From positions 18,771,715 to 18,835,714 of the forward strand of contig NC_081844.1 of NCBI RefSeq assembly GCF_963259705.1: a stretch of DNA of 64,000 nucleotides, written 5' to 3'. Below, one piece after another: positions 57,401 to 64,000 of this stretch. Each line of letters starts with the position of its first letter. Position 1 is the first letter of the stretch. Under the pieces are notes generated by a model. The model was not told where the DNA came from. It worked only from the letters and a program-made list of their open reading frames with translations, and searched no databases. The DNA is from Myotis daubentonii. Its lineage: Eukaryota; Chordata; Mammalia; Chiroptera; Vespertilionidae. A program made the position numbers and the translations under genes.

Positions 57401-58485
57401 GGAGGTTGGAGAACCTATAAGCCACTGTAGGGAGCTCTCCCACCCCAGGACAGGCCACAGTGGGAAGCGAGGGTCATTTGACAAAGGGTGAGTCAGTGAG
57501 CTGGAAAATGAACGCCGGCTCTATCACTTCAGATTAAAAGTTGGACTTCCCATTGGCCAAACCCAGTGAGATGCCAGAGGGCAAGGGAGACCAGGTATTC
57601 AGCCTCAGAGGTCAGAGGCTGGTGTCCTGGGCACAGAGTGGGATATAGTCACTGGATAATGGCTGGAGGACTACCCATAAGTATCCTTCCAGTGAGGGCA
57701 GGGATATAGCCAGGGTGAGGAATAATAGGAGTCCCAAGGGAGAAGGCTGTGGGATCCCCTCCCCTCTTAGCCCACCAGGCAGAATGTGCCTCTCGCTGCA
57801 GTGATGGCATGCAGCCTCACTACTGTTCTACTCCCATTGGCTGGACAGGGCTGAGGAGTAAAGACCCACCCCCTTCGCCTCGCACCTCCATATGGACATG
57901 GCTGCTAAGTCTGGGCCAAACAACTCTTTTTGAAACCACTCCCCTCTGTGGCCTGGTCTGAGCATGACACCTGTTTCTACAGGTAGGTGACTGACACCCG
58001 CTTATGCCTTCTTGAGCTCAAGCCAGGATGTGGGGAGGCAGGTGGCCGTTTCTTGGGACCTGGTCAGGAAAAGTCTCTTCACTCAAGTGACAATTTAAAT
58101 GAGACCCACCTGGAAGTACCCAGCCCTGCAGATGTCTGGGAAAGGCCCAGGCAAGTAGAGGGTAGGTGCCGGGAGGTGAGAGCAGGTAGGCAGCCTGCCC
58201 AGGTCAGAAAATGGAGAGGGTACACAGCCCAGGGCTGCCATGTCAGGTGAGGTGGGGCCACAGCAGGACAGCACTCTCACACGTTAAGAGCAGTGGACCA
58301 GAGGGGACTGTCAGGCAAAGAGCTGGATCAGTGTTGTGACTGAGCCATACCACCCTACCTTGTGATTCAAACTGCTCCACAGCCTCTGTCACTGCTTCCT
58401 CTGGCCCCATCTCAAACTCCTCGATGTTCTCACGAACAGCTGCATCAAAGGTCTCCTGGGTGATGCGCTTGGTGGCCATCTTCAT
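45266..58485 (-). CDS. ARMC6: ARMC6, armadillo repeat-containing protein 6
   Basis: Armadillo-repeat protein of poorly defined cellular role; the fold suggests protein-protein binding. Seven exons with GT-AG junctions join in phase: 58522-58359, 57061-56979, 50196-49623, 48115-47970, 47112-46981, 46606-46469 and 45478-45266. Starting at the ATG at 58485 ([17 protein letters not shown]) they give 470 codons and a TGA at 45266-45268 after RGNLAP-like GNLAP. Helical ARM-type segments rich in L, A, G and N run through the protein, e.g. [33 protein letters not shown] and [21 protein letters not shown]. The human short isoform, as I recall it, is 476 residues; the shortfall maps to the end of the exon at 48 kb, where an alternative donor would add eight codons. 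The frame stays open upstream of the ATG to an acceptor at 58522 (phase 2), so a longer N-terminal isoform with an exon beyond the window is likely. Confidence 0.94.
46469..46606 (-). CDS. ARMC6: ARMC6 exon
   Basis: Acceptor CCTGCAG|GTATGC, donor GTGCAG|GTGGGT, 138 bp, phase 0 both sides. It encodes [20 protein letters not shown], then [19 protein letters not shown] to GVQ. Confidence 0.94.
46981..47112 (-). CDS. ARMC6: ARMC6 exon
   Basis: Acceptor CATATAG|GACCTT, donor CCCCAG|GTACCT, 132 bp, phase 0 both sides. It encodes [18 protein letters not shown], then [18 protein letters not shown] to HLANPQ. Confidence 0.94.
47970..48115 (-). CDS. ARMC6: ARMC6 exon with two possible donors
   Basis: Acceptor CTCCGCAG|CGTTCC, 146 bp to donor CATCAG|GTGGGC, phase 1 in and phase 0 out. 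It encodes [13 protein letters not shown], then [19 protein letters not shown] up to NNHQ. Exactly 24 nt further on, at 47946, another GT (AAA|GTGCAA) would add eight in-frame codons, VGIQSCLK; a related octapeptide is present in human ARMC6 as I recall it. The first donor is the stronger. Confidence 0.85.
48116..49622. other. ARMC6 intron
   Basis: Unique intronic sequence without recognised elements. Confidence 0.55.
49623..50196 (-). CDS. ARMC6: ARMC6 large exon, first ARM repeats
   Basis: Acceptor TTTCTAG|ATCCTG, donor CCAAAG|GTAGGA, 574 bp, phase 0 in and phase 1 out. It encodes the segment from ILEDLQESV through [19 protein letters not shown] and [14 protein letters not shown] to VLIEAAK. 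This is the largest and least ambiguous ARMC6 exon. Confidence 0.96.
50840..51177 (+). mobile_element. Old L1M ORF2 3' fragment
   Basis: GGATGTGGAGAAAAGGGAAC and related words, ending at GCTGTGGTAC, which recurs at 52924 as the target duplication of the SINE that follows. Confidence 0.8.
51178..51413 (+). mobile_element. Ves SINE with (CA)n tail
   Basis: Body to 51372, then (CA)n to 51413. Its target duplication GCTGTGGTAC is at 51166 and about 52924, beyond the hAT and both Helitrons. Confidence 0.9.
51417..52289 (+). mobile_element. hAT MITE split by Helitron H8
   Basis: Halves at 51417-51507 and 52145-52289 together match the MITE at 9916-10150, with ends CAGTGATGGTGAACCT and AGGTTCGCCATCACTG. 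Confidence 0.93.
51508..52144 (+). mobile_element. Helitron H8 inserted inside a hAT MITE
   Basis: 5' TCCTATACTAATACAAG preceded by A; 3' hairpin GTGCACAAATTTTTGTGCAC with terminal TTAG followed by T. It splits a hAT MITE whose uninterrupted relative (9916-10150) shows the target TTTAAATA^TATAAAATA. Related to module A of the composite elements. Confidence 0.92.
52292..52908 (-). mobile_element. Helitron H9 with diverged ~35-bp tandem repeats
   Basis: 3' CTAG at 52292 and GTGCACGAAATTCATGCAC hairpin; 5' TCCTATCTAATAAAGAGG at 52908. Between 52,490 and 52,830 lie about nine units of the CCCCTAACTGCCCTCC-type, related to the monomer amplified in H3. Confidence 0.9.
52935..53158 (+). mobile_element. 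Ves SINE, first of tandem pair
   Basis: Head CCCTGGCCAATGTGGCTCA; directly followed by a second SINE in the same orientation. Confidence 0.9.
53160..53370 (+). mobile_element. Ves SINE, second of tandem pair
   Basis: More diverged head; CTCTCTCT-rich middle. Confidence 0.85.
53385..54100 (+). mobile_element. Internally deleted L1: 5'UTR start joined to 3' end
   Basis: About 150 bp of L1 5' leader (TAGTCAAGATGGCAGTGTAG) is followed directly by the ORF2 terminus and 3'UTR (ATACCACATGATCTCACTC, ending TTTGTAATACTTTAAACAAT plus A tail). ORF1 and nearly all of ORF2 are missing. A Ves SINE at 53619-53837 interrupts the 3' part. Confidence 0.7.
53619..53837 (+). mobile_element. Ves SINE in deleted L1
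   Basis: Head CCAAACCGGTTTGGCTCA; short AYAGATACA duplications. Confidence 0.92.
54345..54561 (+). mobile_element. Ves SINE with TSD
   Basis: AAACCAGCAGGG at 54333 and 54562; tail (AAAT)n. Confidence 0.94.
54925..55250 (+). mobile_element. Ancient L1M-type fragment
   Basis: CATCACCACCATCCATGTCC and similar words typical of old L1 3'UTRs; no frame. Confidence 0.55.
55467..55663 (-). mobile_element. Ves SINE with TSD
   Basis: TTGCTTGAMTTTTTTAT at 55451 and 55664. Confidence 0.93.
56979..57061 (-). CDS. ARMC6: ARMC6 exon
   Basis: Acceptor TTCTGCAG|GGGTCG, donor CCTGCAG|GTAGGA, 83 bp, phase 1 in and phase 0 out. It encodes [18 protein letters not shown], then [10 protein letters not shown]. 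Confidence 0.94.
57178..57361 (+). mobile_element. Ves SINE
   Basis: Shorter copy in an ARMC6 intron about 120 bp upstream of the 83-bp exon's acceptor. Confidence 0.88.
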
Positions 58486-58522
58486 CCCTTCCTCATGGGC
58501 TGTAGGCACCCAACAGATGCTC
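58359..58522 (-). CDS. ARMC6: ARMC6 exon with internal start codon
   Basis: Acceptor GCTCAG|GAGCATC, donor CACAAG|GTAGGG, 164 bp. ATGs at 58485 and 58479 (MKMATKR). Upstream codons SICWVPT stay open and match the style of the longer human isoform. It encodes [15 protein letters not shown], then [18 protein letters not shown]. Confidence 0.93.
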
Positions 58523-58731
58523 CTGAGCTGAGAAGTTAAGGTGAGAAGAAAGCTTCTTTGAGGGCAGTTGGGAACCTGGCCAGCATTTAAGGAGTATCTA
58601 CTGGGGCTGCAGCCATACGTACATCTGGAAAAATTTTTACGACCTGGATCACAGCATAGGGTGATATCTCAACACCCCTAGAACTTCTAAAAGTGCAGAA
58701 TAGGGGAGGTATTACTATCTATCTATATAAT

Positions 58732-59129
58732 AAAAGCCTAAGTACTGTTACAGCGGAACAACCAGAATGACCGGTCGTTATGATGTGCATTGACCACCAG
58801 GGGGCAGACGTTCAATGCAAGAGCTTCCCCCTGGTGGTCAGTGCACTCCCACAGGGGGAGCACAGCTCAGCCAGAAGCCAGGCTCACGGCTGGCGAATGC
58901 AGCGGCAGTGGCAAGAGCCTCTCCTGCATCCACGGCAGCGCTAAGGAGCAGGAGCCAAGCAGTTAGGAGCAAGGGGTCCCAGACTATGAGAGGGATGTCC
59001 TACTGCTGACTTAGGCCCGCCCTAAGCCGGCAGGCAGACATCCCCTGAGGGCTGTTGGACTGCAAGAGGGCGCAGGCCAGGCTGAGGGACCCCACTCCAG
59101 TGCATGAATTTTGTGGACCAGTCTTCTAG
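58732..59129 (+). mobile_element. Helitron H10
   Basis: 5' TCTATATAATAAAAGCC preceded by A, 3' GTGCATGAATTTTGTGGAC (imperfect hairpin) and CTAG followed by T. Carries paired CTCF-like motifs. Lies in the ARMC6 5' intron. Confidence 0.92.
58791..58840. promoter_or_regulatory. Paired inverted CTCF-like motifs in H10
   Basis: TGACCACCAGGGGGCAGAC on plus (58791-58809) and TGACCACCAGGGGGAAGCT on minus (58822-58840), convergent and 12 bp apart. The second has a C-to-A change in the core. Confidence 0.5.
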
Positions 59130-59154
59130 TACTTTATAAGAAAGGGGGAATGTT

Positions 59155-59387
59155 GCCCTGACCAGTGTGGCTCAGCTATTTGGAGTGTTGTCCTGAGCAC
59201 CATAGGGTTACAAGTTAGATTCCACGTCAGGGCATGTACCCAGGTTGCAGGTTCCATCTTGGTCAGCGCCTTCATGCTGGGGAACATACAGGAGGCAACC
59301 CATCGATGTTTCTCTCTCTCCTTCTCCCTTCTGCTCTTTCTAAAATCAATAAAAACATGTACTTCGGTGGATTAAAAAAAATTTTTT
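59155..59387 (+). mobile_element. Ves SINE with TSD
   Basis: AAGAAAGGGGGAATGTT at 59138 and 59388, perfect 17 bp. Confidence 0.95.
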
Positions 59388-59480
59388 AAGAAAGGGGGAA
59401 TGTTAATGCATGTCCTTATAATAAAAAATAGTAACAATAAGTGTAAAACAGTAGCTTACTAATATTATATCAAAGGATTA

Positions 59481-59821
59481 TCCTATATAATAAAAGCCTA
59501 ATATGCAAATTGACTGAATGGTGGAACGACAGGTCACTATGACACGCACTGACCACCAGGGGGCAGACGCTCAATGAAGGAGCTGCCCCCTGGTGGTCAG
59601 TGTGCTCCTACAGGGGGAGGGCCACTCAGCCAGAAGCCGGGCTCATGGCTGGGAAGAGCAGTGGCGGTGGTAGGAGGGCAACGCTAAGGAGCAGCGAGCA
59701 GGAGGGCAGTAAGGAGCGAGGGGTCCCAGACTGCAAGAGGGATCCCAGACTGCAAGAGGGCACAGGCCTGCCTGAGGGACCGCCCCCGCCCCTGCATGAA
59801 TTTCATGCACTGAGCCTCTAG
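59481..59821 (+). mobile_element. Helitron H11
   Basis: 5' TCCTATATAATAAAAGCC preceded by A, 3' hairpin TGCATGAATTTCATGCA and CTAG followed by T. Carries the best paired CTCF-like motifs. Confidence 0.93.
59550..59599. promoter_or_regulatory. Paired inverted CTCF-like motifs in H11
   Basis: TGACCACCAGGGGGCAGAC on plus (59550-59568) and TGACCACCAGGGGGCAGCT on minus (59581-59599), both with an intact core, 12 bp apart. This is the best-preserved pair in the window. Confidence 0.55.
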
Positions 59822-59974
59822 TATTATATAAAATAGTAAAATAGTATTGTCATATGTAATTATATATAATAATATAATTGTATATAAGATTATAATGTTA
59901 TATATTAGAAAATATGCTGGTATAACTATATATTACTTTATTATAGTTATGTCTTATATAATCATATAAGGCAA

Positions 59975-60218
59975 TCCTGTATAATAAAAGCGTAGTATGC
60001 AAATTGTCCCCTCGACTGGGGGTTTGACCAGGGGGCAGGGCCAGCCAGGGGAAGGGAGAGAGGCCCTGGAGGTGGCAGGCGGCTGGGGGAAGGGAGGGAG
60101 GCCCCGGCGTGGGTTGGGGGGGTGGGGGTGGGGCGGGGAAGGAAGGGAGTACCCAGCTGACAGCCAGCAGCCGCTAGGGACCCTACCAGTGCACCAATTT
60201 CGTGCACTGGGCCTCTAG
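59975..60218 (+). mobile_element. Helitron H12, short
   Basis: 5' TCCTGTATAATAAAAGCG preceded by A, 3' GTGCACCAATTTCGTGCAC and CTAG followed by T. G-rich interior; same subfamily as H6. Confidence 0.92.
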
Positions 60219-60603
60219 TATTTTTATAATAATATACTGTTATTATAATAAGATTTTTAAATAAAAATTAATAATGTAAATAAACAAAGAGGAAGACTAA
60301 ATAAAAAACTAACAGAAATACTTACTTGAAAAGAGAGGCAGAGAAAAGGGTGCTGAGGACAGGACTAGAAGCTGGATTGTTCTCTCTGAATTTACCTTGT
60401 CTTACAGGTTTGAATTTGGAACCCATGTAAATGTTTTATGTGGTTAGAAAAAGAAATAAACCAATAAAAATAAAAATAAAAGCAATCCTAAAAAAGCAAG
60501 AATAAAATGAAGCCCACAAATCTAAGAGTGTATGTGTACTGATCAGACCACTTCATCTGATTTTAAAACACAGTGATATGACCGTACATTCTTTATTAGT
60601 ATA

Positions 60604-62454
60604 CTAGAGGCCTGGTGCACAAAACTTTGTGCACTGGGGGGGGGGGGGGGGGTTCCTCAGCCCGGCCTGTGCCCTCTCGCAGTCTGGGACACCTCGGGAG
60701 ATAACGACCTGCTGGCTTAGGCCTGCTCCCGGGTGGCAGAGGGCAGGCCCAATCCCTAGGTGCAGCCCCTGGTTGGGCTCAGAGCAGGGCCGATTGGGGG
60801 GGTGGGGCACCGCCCCCTGTCACACTCAAGGCAGAGTCGATGGGAAGGTTGAGGCGCCACCCCCTGTCACACACAGAGCAGGGCCCATCAGGGGGTTAGG
60901 GCGCTGCCCCCTGTCACGCACAGAGCAGGGCCCATCAGGGGGTTGGGGAGCTTCCCCCTGTCATGTACAGAGCAGGGCCGATCAGGGGGTTGAGGAGCTC
61001 CCCCCTGTCACTCACAGAGTAGGGCTGATAGGGGAGTTGGGGCACCTCCCCCTGTCACACACAGAGCAGGGCGGATCAGGGGGTTGGGGCGCCGCCCTCT
61101 ATCACCCACAGAGCAGGGCCAATCAGGGGGTTGGGGCACCACCACTGTCACACTCCGGGCAGGGCCGATGGGGAGGTTATGGCTCTACCCCATCACACAC
61201 AGAGCAGGGCCCGTGGGGGGTGGGGGGTTGGGGTGCCGCCCTCTATCACCCACGGAGCAGGGCTGATCAGGGGGTTGGGGCGCCGCCACTGTCACACTCA
61301 GGGGAGGGCCGATGGGGAGGTTATGGCTCTACCCCATCACACACAGAGCAGGGCCCGTGGGGGCGGGGGGTTGGGGTGCCGCCCTCTATCACCCACGGAG
61401 CAGGGCTGATCAGGGGGTTGGGGCGCCGCCACTGTCACACTCAGGGGAGGGCCGATGGAGAGGTTATGGCTCTACCCCATCACACACAGAGCAGGGCCCG
61501 TGGGCTGGGGGGGGGGGGGTGCCGTACCCTGTCACACACAGAGCCGCAGGGCGATCAGTGGGTTGGGGAGCTCCTCCCTATCAGGCACAGAGCAGGGCTG
61601 ATCAGGGGGTTGGGGCGCCGCATCCTGTCACACACAGAGCTGCAGGGCGATCAGGAGGTTGGGGAGCTCCCCCCTATCAGGCACAGAGCAGGGCTGATCA
61701 GGGGGTTGGGGCGCCTTCCCCTGTCACGAACAGAGCAGGGCGGATAGGGAGGTTGTGGCCCCGCCCCCTGTCACACACAGAGCCGCAGGGCGATCAGGGG
61801 GTTTGGGCGCTGTCCCCTGTCACGCTGATCCTGGTGCCGGGAGGCCTCGCGGCTCCGCTGATCCCGGTGCTGGGAGGCATATTACCCTTTTACTATATAG
61901 GATAGAGGCCTGGTGCACGGGTGGGTGCCGGCTGGTTTGCCCTGAAGGGTGTCCTGGATCAGGGTGGGGGTCCCCACTGGGGTGCCTGGCCTACCTGGGT
62001 GAGGGGCTGAGGGCTGTTTTCAGGCTGGGGGTGACTGAAGCTCCCAACTGCTCCTTTTTTTCTTTTTTTTAATTCTGGGCCAGCTTTAGCTCTGGCTCCA
62101 GCTCTGAGGCCTGTGCTGCTGAAAGCAGGTATCTGGTTTGTTTGGGTTCTATAATCGAAACACTATCAACTTCAGCTCTGAGATCCCGGCGGGCTGAAAG
62201 CAGGTTTCTGGAGTTTTGTTTAGCTTCTATATTTGTAACAATGTTTCAAACTGCAAGCTCAGAGGCCAGCAAGGCAGGCGGGGAACGTTGGTTTCCTCGG
62301 TCACTGAAGCAAGCAAGCCTCATGTTAGCTTCAAGCCGCCTGGCTGCCGGCCGCCATCTTGGCTGGCAGTTAATTTGCATATCTCCCTGATTAGCCAATG
62401 GGAAGGGTAGCGGATGTACGGCTAATTACCATGTTTCTCTTTTATTAGATAGGA
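60604..62454 (-). mobile_element. Composite Helitron H13 (A-B fused dimer)
   Basis: 3' CTAG at 60604, 5' TCCTATCTAATAAAAGAG at 62454, A-B junction at 61902/61903 identical in type to H5 and H7. Module A near its 5' end contains CAAGATGGCGGCCGG on the minus strand. Confidence 0.92.
60770..61830 (-). repeat. 47-bp minisatellite in H13
   Basis: About 22 units of the 47-bp repeat. Some are organised in a longer block (GGGAGGTTATGGCTCTACCC) that recurs three or four times. It produces a spurious 372-codon open frame on plus. Confidence 0.93.
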
Positions 62455-62899
62455 TATGCTAAGGATAATATAAAATACAAAAGAAAATCTACATTATTAA
62501 TGTTATTATGAAACTATTGTAGGTGTAGCAAATAAGTAATAAGGGTTATGTCATTAGGTGCCAGCAAAAAAGAAAAAAGATTCTAAAATAAGAAAATCAA
62601 AGAAGTAAAAACTCAGAATTTTTACATTTGAACTGGAAGTATCAATACAAACTTATGATATATATTCTTTTAAGTAAACAACCCCTCTCCATTTATATAG
62701 TTATATCAACAGGAAATGCCTAGAGGAAATGACACCACAGCAGCAATAAGCACTCCAAACACAACTGTGGTCTCAAACTATCATAACCAAGACTCCTGGA
62801 GAAATGGCTGATTCCAGTTCTGGACAGGAAATAAGCCAGGGGTAGCAGGAGCATCTTTTGAGAGCAGAATGTAAGGAAGCTTCTAAAGAAGTCATGTCT

Positions 62900-63005
62900 G
62901 TGCTCACTTCAGCAGCACATACACTAAAATTGGAATGATACAGAGAAGATTAGCATGGCTCCTGCACAAGGATGACACGCAAATTTGTCAAGCATTCCAT
63001 ATTTT
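62900..63005 (+). pseudogene. RNU6: U6 snRNA retrocopy
   Basis: Near full-length U6 (~106 nt) starting GTGCTCACTTCAGCAGCAC, with AGATTAGCATGGCTCCTGC and ending in ATATTTT. Most differences from U6 are C-to-T or G-to-A at former CpGs. A 13-bp duplication, TAAAGAAGTCATG, flanks it at 62884-62896 and 63018-63030, with an A-rich tail before the second copy. No U6 promoter (PSE/TATA) is visible upstream, so it is probably silent. Confidence 0.93.
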
Positions 63006-63103
63006 AAAAAAATAAAATAAAGAAGTCATGGCAAAGGACATGAGAGCAAACCCTAAGTGGCGCCCACTAGCTAAAGATGAGACAAGTGAGCATTAAAAAA
63101 AAA

Positions 63104-63312
63104 AGTCCTGGCCAGTGTACTCAATGGTTAGAGCATCAGCCTACTCACCAGAGGGTCTCAGATTCAATTCCCTGTCAAGGGGGCGTACCTCTCTCTCACA
63201 TAAATGTTTCTCTCTTTCTTTCTCTCTTTCTCTCTCTCCTCACCCCCTCCCTTTCACTCTAAAAAAATCAATGGAAAAAATACCCTCACTCCTCAGGTGA
63301 GGATTAAAAAAT
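63104..63312 (+). mobile_element. Ves SINE
   Basis: Head TCCTGGCCAGTGTACTCA, 3' CTCAGGTGAGGATTAAAAAA. Confidence 0.88.
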
Positions 63313-64000
63313 AACAATAATAAAATGTTAAAAGCCCAACGGATATCAAAATCAAAATCTGTGCATTCATAATAGTACTAAAACAAACCCAACCCATTCT
63401 CCTGTAAACTGGCAAGAATTCAGCATTTATCCTGCTTCCCTCATACAAGTGGGTACCAAGTTATAGAGGATGAAGGAAAGTTCTGCCTTATAACTGAATC
63501 TCAGCTAGTTGACCGAACAGAACAGATCTAGACAATGATCCCTGAAGGCTGCAAAACTGAGGTGTAAAACTGATGAGGAACCTGACATCAGGTGCACAGT
63601 ATATGTGTCCACTGTATGATTTCATATCAAAAGAAAAACCTAACACCACCTACCTCCTGCCCAGACAAAATGCACCTGTGAAGTCATCCTGCCAAAACCT
63701 GACCTGAATCTGACCATGCATCCAGTGGAACTCTGTGCAATGACAGAGTGTTATATATCTGTGCAGTCCATGTGGGATTGAACAGGTGAAATGTAGCTAG
63801 TGCAACTGAGAAATTGAACGTGTACCTTTACTTATTTGTAATAAATAGCCTTAGGTGATGCGGGGCTGCCTTATTAAACAGCACAGCTCTAGATCTAACA
63901 GTCCCTGATCAAATTCCTCGATTGCCTTAATACGGTCTTTTAAAACAATTTGTTTCTGATCACAGGTCCAATCTAGAATCACACAACGCAGAAAGTGTGT

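Larger units (their letters stand above)
55664..58358. other. ARMC6 introns around the 83-bp exon
   Basis: Mostly unique sequence; contains the exon at 56979-57061 and one SINE. Confidence 0.55.
62455..64000. other. ARMC6 5' intron to window edge
   Basis: AT-rich intron holding the U6 retrocopy and one SINE. No upstream ARMC6 exon could be identified; it is expected beyond the right edge. Confidence 0.5.

Noticed and set aside
60629..61747. 372-codon open frame and similar long frames in H5 and H7
   Set aside because: They are translations of the 47-bp minisatellite; the peptide repeats only because the DNA does.

Overview
This window is nuclear DNA of a mammal, almost certainly a vespertilionid (evening) bat. 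The host genes are two neighbours that sit side by side on human chromosome 19p13.11, SLC25A42 and ARMC6. The repeats are diagnostic: about 26 tRNA-derived Ves SINEs, 13 non-autonomous Helitrons with HeliBat-type ends (5' TC, 3' GTGCAC hairpin plus CTAG, inserted between A and T), bat hAT MITEs and a SPIN element. No other mammalian lineage I know combines these. Identifications rest on recalled families; no database was searched.

Layout. Both genes are read on the minus strand. Positions 1-36,000 hold the 5' half of SLC25A42 (mitochondrial CoA carrier). Its CpG-island promoter is near 35.9-36.4 kb, followed by a ~30-kb first intron and coding exons at 5.3, 2.3, 1.2, 0.5 and 0.1 kb; the remaining exons lie beyond the left edge. 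Positions 36-45 kb are intergenic. Positions 44.76-58.5 kb hold ARMC6 from its poly(A) signal back to the exon carrying the internal initiator ATG, and the rest of the window is ARMC6 5' intron. Apart from one 24-nt question, the assembled ARMC6 exons give an open frame of 470 codons.

Intron 1 of SLC25A42 is a dense transposon landscape. It has nested LTR fragments, two ribosomal-protein retrocopies (RPL23A decayed; RPL27A with an intact 148-codon frame), a 5'-truncated L1 joined to a Ves SINE inside one target-site duplication, and a 2.7-kb Helitron filled by a 31/93-bp minisatellite that itself contains a SPIN element. A second nest lies in ARMC6 introns (51.2-52.9 kb), where SINE, hAT and Helitrons are stacked inside an old L1. 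Four Helitrons crowd 58.7-62.5 kb, and a U6 retrocopy lies at 62.9 kb.

The most interesting observations concern the Helitrons. Four copies carry a pair of inverted motifs resembling the CTCF core. Three large copies share one fused A-B junction, in which element A has lost its terminal CTAG, as if a read-through dimer had become mobile. Several copies abut exactly head-to-tail, which fits re-creation of the A^T target at each new 5' end. No Helitron here encodes Rep/helicase.
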